From: Terribacillus saccharophilus
Lineage (GTDB): Bacteria; Bacillota; Bacilli; Bacillales; Amphibacillaceae
Reading direction: 5' to 3'
Assembly: GCF_002272745.1 (NCBI RefSeq)
Contig: NZ_NPBD01000001.1
Span: 124,001 to 188,000 of the forward strand
DNA: 64,000 bases
Positions 26,739 through 35,392 of this stretch are shown here, in pieces; the stretch's first letter is position 1, and each line of letters begins with the position of its first letter. The translations under genes were made by a program, and so were the position numbers. The notes below the pieces were generated by a model. It was not told the origin of the DNA, ran no database searches, and worked only from the letters and a program-made list of their open reading frames with translations.

Positions 26739-26753
26739 ATTGAAACGCTTCCA
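26739..26753. promoter_or_regulatory. Candidate cre (CcpA) site
   Basis: ATTGAAACGCTTCCA fits the consensus WTGNAANCGNWNNCW except for one base. It sits in the divergent region between the isomerase operon and the RpiR regulator, where carbon catabolite repression would be expected. Two direct repeats of AGTAAAATAT at 26719 and 26731 lie next to it. Confidence 0.45.
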
Positions 26754-26794
26754 AAGTGATAGTAGAATGAGTTGGAGGAAGGGAAGGTTTGACT

Positions 26795-27679
26795 ATGCAA
26801 GCAGATAAATTGAAGGGGAAAGAAATTGTTCTCTACGCACGAAGTCTAGCACCATCGTTGAGTACAAAAGAGAAGCGTATTGCAACTTTTATAAGTAATC
26901 AGTACCAAGAACTAGCAAATATGACAATAAGTAATTTAGCTAACCACTTACAAGTGAGTGAGTCTAGCGTTACAAAGGTATGCAAGAAACTGCGCTGTGA
27001 GGGTTTCTATGAATTGAAGCATGCTATTACTGAATATGTATCGAATGGTGAAGAGAGTATCAATGATGAATTACATGAAGACTTCATCCATACAGATGAT
27101 AACGATAATATTCTTGAGAAAGTATTTTTATATTCCATTATTGCTTTACAGGATACATTGGCAGTGATCAACCGCAGTGCACTGAGTAAAGCTGTTGCTG
27201 CACTGCAGTCACTGAGAGGTGAAAGCAAGCTTATCTTAGTAGGGAATGGCGGATCCGGTATTTTATGTGAGGATTTTCAACATAAATTACTAAAGATTGG
27301 AATTTTTTCGATTCTGTATAGAGATTCGCACATGCAGTTGATGGGAGCGTCTTTGGCAAAGCGAGGGGATGTTGTCGTTGGAATATCTCATTCAGGTACT
27401 TCAACGGATGTGATTGATATTTTCAAAGCAGCCCAAAAAAATGGTGCAATGACAATTTGTATCACGAACCATGTGAAGAGTCCAGTAACGGAGTTCTCTG
27501 ATGTTGTCCTCCATTCTTCTGCACGCAATTCTCCTATTACTGGAGAGAATGCCGCCGCTAGGATAGCCCAGTTGAATATTTTAGATGTTCTGTTTACAGC
27601 ACTAAGTTTACATCGGCAAAATCTATCCTACGAAAACTTATTAAAAACACAAGAATCTGTAAGTTCACATAGAACCTGA
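26795..27679 (+). CDS. MurR/RpiR-family regulator
   Basis: 294 residues from ATG 26795 (a TTG at 26789 is an alternative). An N-terminal HTH_6 domain (~1-80, with LANHLQVSESSVTKVCKKL) is followed by a SIS sugar-phosphate-binding domain at ~120-260 (LVGNGGSGILCEDF; ISHSGTSTDVIDIF). Such proteins sense phosphosugars. It is divergent from the isomerase-permease operon and 22 bp upstream of the ribokinase gene, so it very likely controls this cluster in response to the pathway's phosphorylated intermediate. Confidence 0.88.
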   Translation: MQADKLKGKEIVLYARSLAPSLSTKEKRIATFISNQYQELANMTISNLANHLQVSESSVTKVCKKLRCEGFYELKHAITEYVSNGEESINDELHEDFIHTDDNDNILEKVFLYSIIALQDTLAVINRSALSKAVAALQSLRGESKLILVGNGGSGILCEDFQHKLLKIGIFSILYRDSHMQLMGASLAKRGDVVVGISHSGTSTDVIDIFKAAQKNGAMTICITNHVKSPVTEFSDVVLHSSARNSPITGENAAARIAQLNILDVLFTALSLHRQNLSYENLLKTQESVSSHRT

Positions 27680-27701
27680 GAATGACCGGAGGTAAAATGG
27701 G

Positions 27702-28613
27702 ATGACCAAACAAGTAGCGGTAATTGGTAGCTTGAATTATGACATTATTGTTAAACAGCAGCGTATGCCTCATAAAGGGGAAACCTTCATTGCAGATACG
27801 TTGATACAAGGTCCAGGGGGAAAAGGGGCGAATCAAGCTGCCCAGTGCGCTAAATTAGGTTTGCCCACGATGATGATCGGTAAGGTGGGGCAAGATAGAT
27901 TTGGTGATGCGTTGGTTGGTTCTCTTACTGCAATTGGAGTAGATACATCACATATCAAAAGAATTGGCTCTACTGGACTTGGGGTTGTAAATGTCATGCC
28001 TGATGGTGACTATTATAGCTCAATCATAAAAGGTGCGAATGAACTGATAACTATACAAGACATTGATGAGATTATGGAAGAATTAAAAGAGGCTGCGTTT
28101 ATTATATTACAACAGGAAATTCCGCAGCGGGTGACGGAATATGTAATTGAGCGTTTCAAAGATTCGGAAATTCAGATTGTCTTAAATAACGCACCTGCAC
28201 GCACGATACCTACTGATGTCTTGCAGTTTGTTGATTTATTGATTGTGAACGAATCAGAGGCAGCCTATATGACAGGCAAGCCTGTTACAACCGTTTCTGA
28301 AGCGGAAGATATAGGGAAAAAACTGCAGAAGATTACAGGTAATACGGTGATTGTTACATTAGGTAAAGAAGGATCCATTGCTGTTAGTAATGAGGGTAGT
28401 AGTTATTTCCCTGCAAAAAAAGTAAAAGCAGTAGACGCAACAGGAGCTGGAGATTCCTTTATCGGTGCGCTTGTGTATGGATTATCCGAAAGTCTATCCT
28501 TAGAGGAGTGCATGAAATTTGCCACAGAAGTTAGTGCAAAAACAGTCATGCAAGAAGGCGGTCAAGACTCTTTTCCTACAAAGGCGGAAATGAGCCGGAT
28601 TGTAATCAGATGA
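27702..28613 (+). CDS. Ribokinase-family sugar kinase (PfkB)
   Basis: 303 residues. Both PfkB signatures are present: GGKGANQA (39-46) and DATGAGDSF (245-253) with catalytic Asp251. The N-terminus GSLNYDIIVKQQRMPHKGET is typical of ribokinase. It phosphorylates a sugar with ATP in the cytoplasm. Without rbs transport genes and beside a polyol permease and isomerase, the substrate may be a ketopentose or similar rather than ribose. GGAGGT precedes the ATG; an out-of-frame ATG lies 5 bp before it. Confidence 0.85.
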   Translation: MTKQVAVIGSLNYDIIVKQQRMPHKGETFIADTLIQGPGGKGANQAAQCAKLGLPTMMIGKVGQDRFGDALVGSLTAIGVDTSHIKRIGSTGLGVVNVMPDGDYYSSIIKGANELITIQDIDEIMEELKEAAFIILQQEIPQRVTEYVIERFKDSEIQIVLNNAPARTIPTDVLQFVDLLIVNESEAAYMTGKPVTTVSEAEDIGKKLQKITGNTVIVTLGKEGSIAVSNEGSSYFPAKKVKAVDATGAGDSFIGALVYGLSESLSLEECMKFATEVSAKTVMQEGGQDSFPTKAEMSRIVIR

Positions 28614-28827
28614 CAAGCGTTGGTAAATGCTAAGTTTTTAGAACATTATAAAGAAACACTTCCGAGTATAAAACGGATAGTTATGATAAGTTTTAGACTT
28701 GGAAATGCTTTTATTAAAAGAATTCTAAGAATCATTAATTTTACTGGCTGACATGAACATCGAGAATCATTATATGTAGTTACGTGATCAAACTGAATGC
28801 TTAGGAAAGATGTCAGAGTTATATAAA
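28614..28827. other. Gene-free AT-rich stretch
   Basis: About 210 bases after the kinase with no convincing ORF and no immediate terminator; the next hairpin is at 28828. A 68-residue minus-strand frame here is low-complexity and lacks a ribosome site. Confidence 0.4.
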
Positions 28828-28856
28828 AAATGCTCTCCGTAACGGAGAGCATTTTT
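28828..28856. terminator. Bidirectional terminator (kinase cluster / yhaH)
   Basis: Stem AAATGCTCTCCG/CGGAGAGCATTT with loop TAA and A/T runs on both sides. Confidence 0.88.
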
Positions 28857-29227
28857 TATTCGTTGCCGTTTTTCTGATTCGCTTTTTCTTCCAGATCTTT
28901 TAAGCTTTTCTCAATCTGAGCCAAGCTTTTCTGGATATTTTTCTGATGCGGTTCTACCGTACGTTTCCAGCTGTCAATGGAAGTTTTTACATCAGCTGAT
29001 AATTCTTTGAACATAACAGCGCCTTCCTTGGAAGTTTTTGTGATCTGTTCTTTCAGCTGTGTTCCTTCATTCTTTAAGTTATTGAATGTGACCTTCCATT
29101 CGTCGCTGCGCTGTTTAGCATCTGCGCGCAACTCCCTGCCGGAGGATGGTGCTGTCAGCAATGTGATTACAGCGCTGACTGTGCTACCTACGAGTATACC
29201 AACTGCGATTGATTTGCCACTGGCCAT
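28856..29227 (-). CDS. yhaH: YtxH-domain protein YhaH
   Basis: 123 residues. An N-terminal Gly-rich membrane helix (SIAVGILVGSTVSAVITLLTAPSSGRELR) is characteristic of the YtxH domain and is followed by a long charged coiled-coil-like helix. These small membrane-associated proteins are general-stress or envelope related, with unknown mechanism. ATG 29227 follows AAGGAG; the frame could start at GTG 29236 but spacing is worse. Order yhaH-hit matches the B. subtilis neighbourhood, apart from missing trpP and serC. Confidence 0.82.
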   Translation of the reverse strand: MASGKSIAVGILVGSTVSAVITLLTAPSSGRELRADAKQRSDEWKVTFNNLKNEGTQLKEQITKTSKEGAVMFKELSADVKTSIDSWKRTVEPHQKNIQKSLAQIEKSLKDLEEKANQKNGNE

Positions 29228-29299
29228 CTTCTCCACTCCTTCCTACTTCATTATACTATTTTCTCTTCCTATGTAGCAGTGAAACCTATTGAGACAATC

Positions 29300-29725
29300 T
29301 TACTGGATTTTACTGCTGATTTTTTCCGCCAATTCACCAAGATGTTCGCTGGCAACATTGTCATGCTGTTCAAAGGTAGCGTGGAAGCCATCATTTTTTC
29401 CGTATCTCGGAATAAGATGCACATGCAGATGGAATACAGTTTGGCCTGCAGCAGCTTCCGTATTACTCAATACGTTCAATCCAGCCGGCTGGAACGCTTC
29501 CTTAATTGCATTTGCAATCCGTGGTACACGAGAAAATACTTCTTGGGCTACTTCGGGCGGTGTTTCGTATATATTCTTCGTATGTGTTTTTGGGATGATG
29601 AGGGTGTGCCCCTTCGTCACCTGGCCGATATCCATAAAAGCAAGTACGTGGTCATCCTCATATACTTTCGCAGATGGCAGTTCACCAGTAGCTATTTTAC
29701 AGAAGATACAATCCTTTTCGTGCAT
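29300..29725 (-). CDS. hit: HIT-family nucleotide hydrolase
   Basis: 141 residues. Histidine triad H99-L-H101-V-H103 (FHLHVHLIP) and N-terminal zinc-type cysteines (CIFCK, C6 and C9). HIT proteins hydrolyse or transfer nucleoside monophosphates from small substrates. Full family length. Ribosome site AAAGGAG. It is divergent from ecsA across 440 bp, as hit and ecsA are in B. subtilis. Confidence 0.92.
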   Translation of the reverse strand: MHEKDCIFCKIATGELPSAKVYEDDHVLAFMDIGQVTKGHTLIIPKTHTKNIYETPPEVAQEVFSRVPRIANAIKEAFQPAGLNVLSNTEAAAGQTVFHLHVHLIPRYGKNDGFHATFEQHDNVASEHLGELAEKISSKIQ

Positions 29726-29752
29726 ACGATCACTCCTTTAACGTGTATACAT

Positions 29753-29782
29753 ATTGTATAAAGGAATGGACATGCTTGTAAA
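29753..29782 (-). promoter_or_regulatory. Promoter of hit
   Basis: Minus strand: TTTACA (29782-29777), 18 bp, TACAAT (29758-29753), 27 bp before the start codon. The -10 sits in an inverted repeat TATAC-aatat-GTATA. Confidence 0.55.
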
Positions 29783-30166
29783 GTAAGTCGAATAAAATAG
29801 GCAGACATCCCGTAACGACCGGAATATTAGAATTCTTCGCGTTTTGGGAGTGTCTGCCTTTGAAGCAAGGTTGCCAAGAGTAAAACCATTTCGAACTGTA
29901 CAGCGGCTTACGATGTTTGCGCCAGTACACTTTCAGCTTGCTTACAAATGTAAATCAGCTTACTTTCGGACGTAGCGGTCTGTATCTCCAACCAACACCT
30001 CATTTTTTTAGGAATGGGTACTGCTTTCGGAAACCTCTTGGCAACTTCTTTGCTTCGAAATTAGTATGTGCAGACTGACGGAGGTTATAACCGTTTTATT
30101 TTGGCAAATACGGCGGGCTTTGGTAAACTTTTAGCAGAAGCGTGCTTTTAGAAAGGGGAAAGGGTA
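29783..30166. other. Hit-ecsA intergenic region with a large hairpin
   Basis: About 380 bases without a supported gene. A long inverted repeat, AGGCAGACA (29799-29807) and TGTCTGCCT (29851-29859), extended by CCC/GGG, encloses ~40 bases. Minus-strand frames here (for example ESKLIYICKQAESVLAQTS, then a stop) look protein-like but are broken by stops, so it may be a decayed gene. The last part carries the ecsA promoter. Confidence 0.45.
30101..30129 (+). promoter_or_regulatory. SigA-type promoter of ecsABC
   Basis: TTGGCA, 17-bp spacer, TAAACT; the -10 ends 37 bp before the ecsA ATG. Confidence 0.6.
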
Positions 30167-30913
30167 ATGCAACCTTTATTACATATTGATTCACTGACCG
30201 GTGGGTATACACATAAAAATGTCCTGCATGATATATCGTTTCAAGTAAATGCGGGGGAAATTGTCGGGCTAATTGGACTTAACGGAGCAGGGAAAAGTAC
30301 GACAATCAAACATATCATCGGTCTTATGCAGCCGAAGGGCGGCAGTATCAAGATCAATGGAAGCACGTTTGCTGCTTCACCTGAAACATATCGGAGCAAT
30401 TTCTCCTATATCCCGGAAATGCCGGTACTGTATGATGAATTAACTTTATATGACCATCTTCGCCTTACTGCGCAAGCATATGATTTGTCAAAGCAGGAGT
30501 TCGATAAACGCCTTCCGCCTTTGCTGAAGGAATTCCGCCTTGAAAAGAAACTGAAGATGTTTCCTGTCCATTTTTCAAAAGGGATGCGGCAGAAAGTAAT
30601 GATTATGTGTTCTTTTCTTGTCGAACCTGACCTTTACATCGTGGACGAGCCATTCGTCGGACTCGATCCTCTCGGTATTCAATCCTATTTGCAGCTGATG
30701 AACCAGGCGAAGGATAATGGAGCTGGCGTGTTGATGTCCACGCATATTCTGGCGACTGCGGAACGTTATTGCGACCGCATTGTCATATTGCATGATGGAA
30801 AGCTGCGGGCTGCTGGTACGATGGAAGAGCTGCGCAATGAATTCGACATGCAAGATGCCACGCTGGATGATTTATATGTTCAGCTGACGAAAGAAGAAGA
30901 CAGCCATGTTTAA
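30167..30913 (+). CDS. ecsA: ABC transporter ATPase EcsA
   Basis: 248 residues. Walker A GLNGAGKST (37-45), a degenerate signature region (FSKGMRQKVMIMCSFL), Walker B LYIVDEPFVGLDP and H-loop MSTHIL. EcsA with membrane partner EcsB affects secretion, competence and regulated intramembrane proteolysis in B. subtilis. First gene of the ecsA-ecsB-ecsC operon. Ribosome site AAAGGGG. It overlaps ecsB by 8 bp. Confidence 0.93.
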   Translation: MQPLLHIDSLTGGYTHKNVLHDISFQVNAGEIVGLIGLNGAGKSTTIKHIIGLMQPKGGSIKINGSTFAASPETYRSNFSYIPEMPVLYDELTLYDHLRLTAQAYDLSKQEFDKRLPPLLKEFRLEKKLKMFPVHFSKGMRQKVMIMCSFLVEPDLYIVDEPFVGLDPLGIQSYLQLMNQAKDNGAGVLMSTHILATAERYCDRIVILHDGKLRAAGTMEELRNEFDMQDATLDDLYVQLTKEEDSHV

Positions 30914-32120
30914 TGCAGAAACATTTTTCAAACAGCGGCTTACCGAGCATATGAAGGAAATGAATCGCTATTTGCGGTACATATTTAACCAGCATCTTAT
31001 GATAGCGATGCTGTTCCTGATTTCGGGGCTTGCTTATTATTATCAGCAGTGGCTAGAGGGATTAACTCCGGACTTTCCTGCTGCACTTTTAATTGGTGCT
31101 GTGTTCGGCCTCCTGGCCAGCTACAGCCCTGTGCGTACTTTATTGAAAGAAGCGGATATGATATTCATGCTGCCGCTTGAGCCAAAGCTGCACCGCTATT
31201 TCAAATTAACTATCGGCTATAGTTTCTTTACGCAGCTTTACTTATTAATATTAGCTGCTGCAGCACTAGCGCCATTGTTCTTTGCGGCAGACTTAGGAGA
31301 AGGATTTTTATCTTATCTGCTTGTCTTTGTTGTTCTGCTGGTTTTCAAGCTGTGGAATCTTCACATGAATTGGTGGATGCTGAAGATACGGAATGTCAAT
31401 ATAAGAAGAATCGAGCAGACGCTTCGGCTTGTGCTGAACGTCGGAAGTTTTTGGTTGTTTTTACGAGGCAATCTTATTGCGGCAGCAGTTTTGACGGTTC
31501 TATTCGTCATACTTCTTTTTGTGGACTATACCATCACTCGGAAGCAGGGTGGTTTGGCTTGGGATTTGCTGATTGAAAAAGATCAAGCACGAATGCAGGC
31601 ATTCTACCGAATTGCAAACCAATTTGCTGATGTACCGCACTTGAAGACGAAAGTCCATAAACGGCAATCTATCGTCAATCTCTTCACTAGACGAGTTCCG
31701 TTCGAACAGAAACATACATATGATTATCTGTTCCGGATCACTTTTGTCAGAGGTGGCGATTATTTCGGGCTCTTTCTGCGATTGACTATTTTAGCTGGAG
31801 TTATCATCTACTTCATCCCAAATCTCTGGGTGCAGTTGGCGTTTGCTTTGTTGTTCCTTTATTTGACCGGCTTCCAGCTTATCGGAATGTGGAAGCATCA
31901 CCGGACAATCGCCTGGATGGATCTTTATCCGGTAGCGGGAGACACTCGAAAGCGAGCATTATTATCCCTTCTTCAGCAGCTGGCCATTATACAAGCTGTG
32001 CTGCTTAGTCTTGTATTCCTTCTCCGCGTCGATGTGGTCGGTTTTGCTTTGGCACTTGTTGCCGGACTTGCCTTCGGTCTCGGATTTGTCCGTATGTATG
32101 TACCGAAACGGTTGAAATAG
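30906..32120 (+). CDS. ecsB: ABC transporter permease EcsB
   Basis: 404 residues, six or more membrane segments, matching the EcsB family (starts FNAETFFKQRLTEHMKEMNRYLRYIFNQH). It forms the membrane part of the Ecs complex with EcsA, from which it is translated by overlap. No strong separate ribosome site, consistent with translational coupling. Confidence 0.92.
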   Translation: MFNAETFFKQRLTEHMKEMNRYLRYIFNQHLMIAMLFLISGLAYYYQQWLEGLTPDFPAALLIGAVFGLLASYSPVRTLLKEADMIFMLPLEPKLHRYFKLTIGYSFFTQLYLLILAAAALAPLFFAADLGEGFLSYLLVFVVLLVFKLWNLHMNWWMLKIRNVNIRRIEQTLRLVLNVGSFWLFLRGNLIAAAVLTVLFVILLFVDYTITRKQGGLAWDLLIEKDQARMQAFYRIANQFADVPHLKTKVHKRQSIVNLFTRRVPFEQKHTYDYLFRITFVRGGDYFGLFLRLTILAGVIIYFIPNLWVQLAFALLFLYLTGFQLIGMWKHHRTIAWMDLYPVAGDTRKRALLSLLQQLAIIQAVLLSLVFLLRVDVVGFALALVAGLAFGLGFVRMYVPKRLK

Positions 32121-32131
32121 GAGGGATTCAG

Positions 32132-32845
32132 TTGGAGGAAGACTATTATAAGGAAAGAAAACTGAAGGAAGCGATGTTTTATTATCATTCCCTTCAGCGG
32201 CGCGGCGGCAGGTTTCACCGGCTTTCCAAAGGTACACAGGATACAATTACCGATAAGATTCCGGTAGCTGTGCACACCGCAATTACAACAGCTATTCGCC
32301 AAATGATAGAACTCAGCCTGACGTCTTCTAACTACATTTATCCAATCAAGATTGATCATAAATGGAGTTTTGAGCAACGTGAGAAAGAAGTTCGGAAGGT
32401 CATCAATCGTTATAAAACAACAGCAAGGTTAGAAGGTGCCGGCACTGGTGCTGGAGGTATTATTTTAGGTATGGCCGATTTTCCGCTTCTTCTTAGCATT
32501 AAGATGAAATGTTTATTTGATATTGGTAGAATCTATGGTTTTGATGTTACGGCATTTAGTGAACGTGTTTTCCTGCTGCAAATTTTCAGTGCCACTTTCT
32601 CAAGCAGTGAGACGAGGGTCAAGCTGTGGGAAGAAATCCGTCATTGGAATAAAGTTACCGGTGCGATCGAAGACGTGAATTGGAGGGTGCTCCAGCAGGA
32701 GTACCGTGATCATATTGATTTAATCAAAATGATACAGATGCTGCCGGGTGTCGGAGCCTTCGTCGGAGCCATCATCAACGGCAAGTTTCTCGAACAGTTA
32801 GGTACAGCTGCCATGCATGCATATCGGATCCGCATGTTAACATAA
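32132..32845 (+). CDS. ecsC: EcsC family protein
   Basis: 237 residues from TTG 32132 behind TAGGAGGGA. EcsC-family features include the Gly-rich central segment LEGAGTGAGGIILGMADFPLLLSIKMKCLFDIGRIYGFD and a C-terminal GVGAFVGAIINGKFLEQLG. Biochemical role unknown. Third gene of the ecs operon, 11 bp after ecsB. Confidence 0.9.
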   Translation: MEEDYYKERKLKEAMFYYHSLQRRGGRFHRLSKGTQDTITDKIPVAVHTAITTAIRQMIELSLTSSNYIYPIKIDHKWSFEQREKEVRKVINRYKTTARLEGAGTGAGGIILGMADFPLLLSIKMKCLFDIGRIYGFDVTAFSERVFLLQIFSATFSSSETRVKLWEEIRHWNKVTGAIEDVNWRVLQQEYRDHIDLIKMIQMLPGVGAFVGAIINGKFLEQLGTAAMHAYRIRMLT

Positions 32846-32876
32846 AAAAAGATCAGCGTCACGCTGATCTTTTTTT
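32846..32876. terminator. Bidirectional terminator (ecsC / yhaA)
   Basis: Perfect stem AAAGATCAGCGT/ACGCTGATCTTT flanked by A and T runs; it overlaps the yhaA stop codon. Confidence 0.92.
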
Positions 32877-34038
32877 ATTGGTATGCAATACACGCGCTGA
32901 GTAATGTCTTGGCAGCAATGCTCATTGCTCTTTCATCAAAATCGAATTTCGGATGGTGGTGCGGATAATAATGATCTTCTTTCTTAGCGCCGGTGAAGAA
33001 GAAAGCTCCGGGTTTTTCATGCAGATAATAAGAGAAATCCTCGCCAGTCATCGTAGGCAGAACCTTGTTCGCTTCCTGAACTTCTGCAACTTGCTTCGAA
33101 GCATCCAGTACTAATTGTGCTTCGGCAGGGTGATTGATTACAGGTGGATATCCTTCGATATAGTCATACGTGTAGTCTGCATCATTAGCAATTGTAATAC
33201 CTTTTAATACATTTTCGATTTCCGCTTTAATCTGTTCCTGTACAGCAGTATCGAATGTACGAACTGTTCCTGTCAGCTTCGCTGTTCCGGCAACTACGTT
33301 GAATGCTGCGCCAGCCTCGAAAGTACCTACGGTGATGACAGCAGTAGACAATGGATCCAAGCGGCGGCTGATAATTTGCTGAAGCGCTGTTACGACTTGA
33401 GATCCGATAAGAACGGCATCCTTCGTCTGGTGTGGCTGTGCTCCGTGACCGCCTTTACCGATGATTTCAATTTCGAAGCGATCTGCTCCTGCCATGAATT
33501 CTTTATCCGCTGTTTCAATTGTGCCAAGCGGCGTGTTCGACCAGAGGTGAGTTCCGAATACAGCATCCGCGTCATCTAGGATACCAGTTTCAATAATCGG
33601 CTTCGCTCCGCCTGGTGCATATTCTTCTGCATGCTGGTGGACAAAAACAAGCGTTCCTGGTAGTTCGTCCTGCAATGCTTTGGCAGCTTTGGCAATGCCA
33701 AGCAGTGTTGCTGTATGTCCATCATGACCGCATGCATGCATAACATTTGGTACTGTGGATTTATAAGGGACATCATTTTCTTCTTGGATTGGCAACGCAT
33801 CGAAATCCGCTCGCAAGGCAATCTTCTTACCAGGTTTCCCGCCTTGGAGAGTGGCAACTACTCCGTTACCTCCAACATTCTTTTCGTAGGGAATACCAAG
33901 TTCCTCATATGTATTTGCAATGTACGCTGCTGTCTTTTCCTCTTTAAAGGACAGTTCTGGATGCTGATGAAGGTATCTTCTTGTCGCAACCATGTCTTCA
34001 TAAAGTTCATCTACTTTGGTGAATAATTTCTCTAGCAT
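32875..34038 (-). CDS. yhaA: M20-family amidohydrolase YhaA
   Basis: 387 residues. Metal ligands of the M20D (hippurate hydrolase/aminoacylase) family are visible: HACGHDGH near residue 100 and HQHAEE near 135, then a dimerisation domain with GKGGHGAQPHQTKDAV, and a C-terminal His cluster. It hydrolyses N-acyl amino acids or related amides; the specific substrate is not known. Its place after ecsC matches B. subtilis yhaA. Confidence 0.9.
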   Translation of the reverse strand: MLEKLFTKVDELYEDMVATRRYLHQHPELSFKEEKTAAYIANTYEELGIPYEKNVGGNGVVATLQGGKPGKKIALRADFDALPIQEENDVPYKSTVPNVMHACGHDGHTATLLGIAKAAKALQDELPGTLVFVHQHAEEYAPGGAKPIIETGILDDADAVFGTHLWSNTPLGTIETADKEFMAGADRFEIEIIGKGGHGAQPHQTKDAVLIGSQVVTALQQIISRRLDPLSTAVITVGTFEAGAAFNVVAGTAKLTGTVRTFDTAVQEQIKAEIENVLKGITIANDADYTYDYIEGYPPVINHPAEAQLVLDASKQVAEVQEANKVLPTMTGEDFSYYLHEKPGAFFFTGAKKEDHYYPHHHPKFDFDERAMSIAAKTLLSACIAYQ

Positions 34039-34130
34039 ACTGCACCAGCCTCCTTACTTAATTTGAAATAAGACCAGTATAGCATATTTCTTGTTAATAA
34101 TTATTGGTTTATTCAGAATAATACATAGAA

Positions 34131-34160
34131 AAACCCATAACCATTTGGTTATGGGTTTAA
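34131..34160 (-). terminator. Terminator of the ferritin-like gene
   Basis: Stem AAACCCATAACC/GGTTATGGGTTT with 4-nt loop; minus-strand T run follows. Confidence 0.85.
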
Positions 34161-34163
34161 TAA

Positions 34164-34622
34164 TTATAGGCGAGAGTCACTCAAAAGACGGTTGAGCTCG
34201 TCACGGTGATTCGTTTCATCCGCAATTAAATCTTCCAGCTTAGTTGCAAGTTCTGTCAAATTAAGTTCTTCAGCCTGCTTTCTGCGTTTTTCATAACGAT
34301 CAATTGTATCCTGTTCCGCATCACGTGCTTCTGTTAGCATTTTCTTTACATCAGTGTGATACGGTACTTCAGCTGGAACAGTGGTTGGTACGCCGCCGAG
34401 TGTTACAATCTTATCTGCTAAATATTTTGCATGTCCGATTTCGTCCGTAATTTCATCCTCGAAAAATGGTTTTAGATACGCACGATAAAGGCCTGAAACA
34501 GCGGAGCTGTATGTTGTATACATGATGGAAGCGGCATATTCGTTCGCCAAATCTACGTTCAACCCATCGATCAATTCCTGTAGTTGAGAGTCATCTTTAA
34601 TTTTTCTAACATTGTCTGCCAT
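34164..34622 (-). CDS. Ferritin-like diiron protein
   Basis: 152 residues forming a four-helix bundle. All expected diiron ligands are visible with correct spacing: E28, E61-x-x-H64, E103 and E136-x-x-H139. This predicts iron oxidation or storage, as in bacterioferritin- or Dps-like proteins. No haem-binding Met is identifiable at the usual place, so classical bacterioferritin is uncertain. ATG 34622 follows GAAAGGATG; an upstream in-frame start at 34631 is less likely. Confidence 0.82.
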   Translation of the reverse strand: MADNVRKIKDDSQLQELIDGLNVDLANEYAASIMYTTYSSAVSGLYRAYLKPFFEDEITDEIGHAKYLADKIVTLGGVPTTVPAEVPYHTDVKKMLTEARDAEQDTIDRYEKRRKQAEELNLTELATKLEDLIADETNHRDELNRLLSDSRL

Positions 34623-34719
34623 GTTTATCATCCTTTCTGATTGGCTATCTGTAAGGTATATTCCCCAGGTGTTTGTTTTCTAAACAAATGCCATAGTACA
34701 ATCAATCAGAGGTGAAAAG

Positions 34720-35376
34720 ATGGAACTACCGCATAGAAAAAGATATATAGTGCTATTTACGATTGCAATTATCGTAGCAACTATATTCACAATTGACGTC
34801 AGACTGCACACAGATCCGCTGCTGGATCAATGGACAGCCCCTTTTGCGAAATCCTTGCAGGATACATTTTGGTACGATTTATTCCGCTGGATAACTGAAC
34901 TCGGATCGAGTATTGTGCTTAGCGTGCTCACATTTATTTTTGGGCTATTTTTAGCTTTAAGGAAAAAAAATCTAATTGGAGCTGGTATCGTGTTCACAGC
35001 TGCAGCTTTTGGTTATCAATTCAATTTCCTTATCAAGCAGCTAGTAGAAAGGGAACGCCCGACCATTCTAGCATTAGTGGACGGAGAGGGTTTCAGCTTC
35101 CCATCAGGGCACTCGATGGTGTCATTGGTTACATATGGCATCATTCTTTACTTTATGTGGGGATACATGAAGAGCAGCAAGCGGTATATTGCAGCTCTCA
35201 CAGCAGCTTTTATCGTCGTGCTAATTGGATTTAGTCGATATGTTCTCCGCGTTCACTACTTGACGGATGTGCTGGCTGGTTATGCTTATGGGATTATTTT
35301 TCTGGTCATTTGGATTCTGTTATATAAATGGCTGCAGAGTAGACTGGAGAAAAACGAGAAAGTGCGCTCCAATTGA
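34720..35376 (+). CDS. PAP2-family membrane phosphatase
   Basis: 218 residues, about six membrane helices. The three PAP2 motifs are present: KQLVERERP (106-114), PSGH (128-131) and SRxxxxxHxxxD (S172-R173, H179, D183). Likely acts on phosphatidic acid, phosphatidylglycerophosphate or undecaprenyl pyrophosphate at the membrane surface. In B. subtilis several paralogues exist, so no symbol is given. Confidence 0.88.
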   Translation: MELPHRKRYIVLFTIAIIVATIFTIDVRLHTDPLLDQWTAPFAKSLQDTFWYDLFRWITELGSSIVLSVLTFIFGLFLALRKKNLIGAGIVFTAAAFGYQFNFLIKQLVERERPTILALVDGEGFSFPSGHSMVSLVTYGIILYFMWGYMKSSKRYIAALTAAFIVVLIGFSRYVLRVHYLTDVLAGYAYGIIFLVIWILLYKWLQSRLEKNEKVRSN

Positions 35377-35392
35377 AAATGTAAGAAAAGAA

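Noticed and set aside
24324..28613. Mobile element or genomic island with attachment repeats
   Set aside because: Composition looks different, but no integrase, transposase, tRNA or flanking direct repeats were found.
28646..28852. 68-residue minus-strand frame after the sugar kinase
   Set aside because: AT-rich low-complexity sequence, no ribosome site, ends in the terminator.
29279..29761. 150-160-residue plus-strand frames over hit
   Set aside because: Entirely antisense to the well-supported hit gene, with no ribosome site or recognisable domain.
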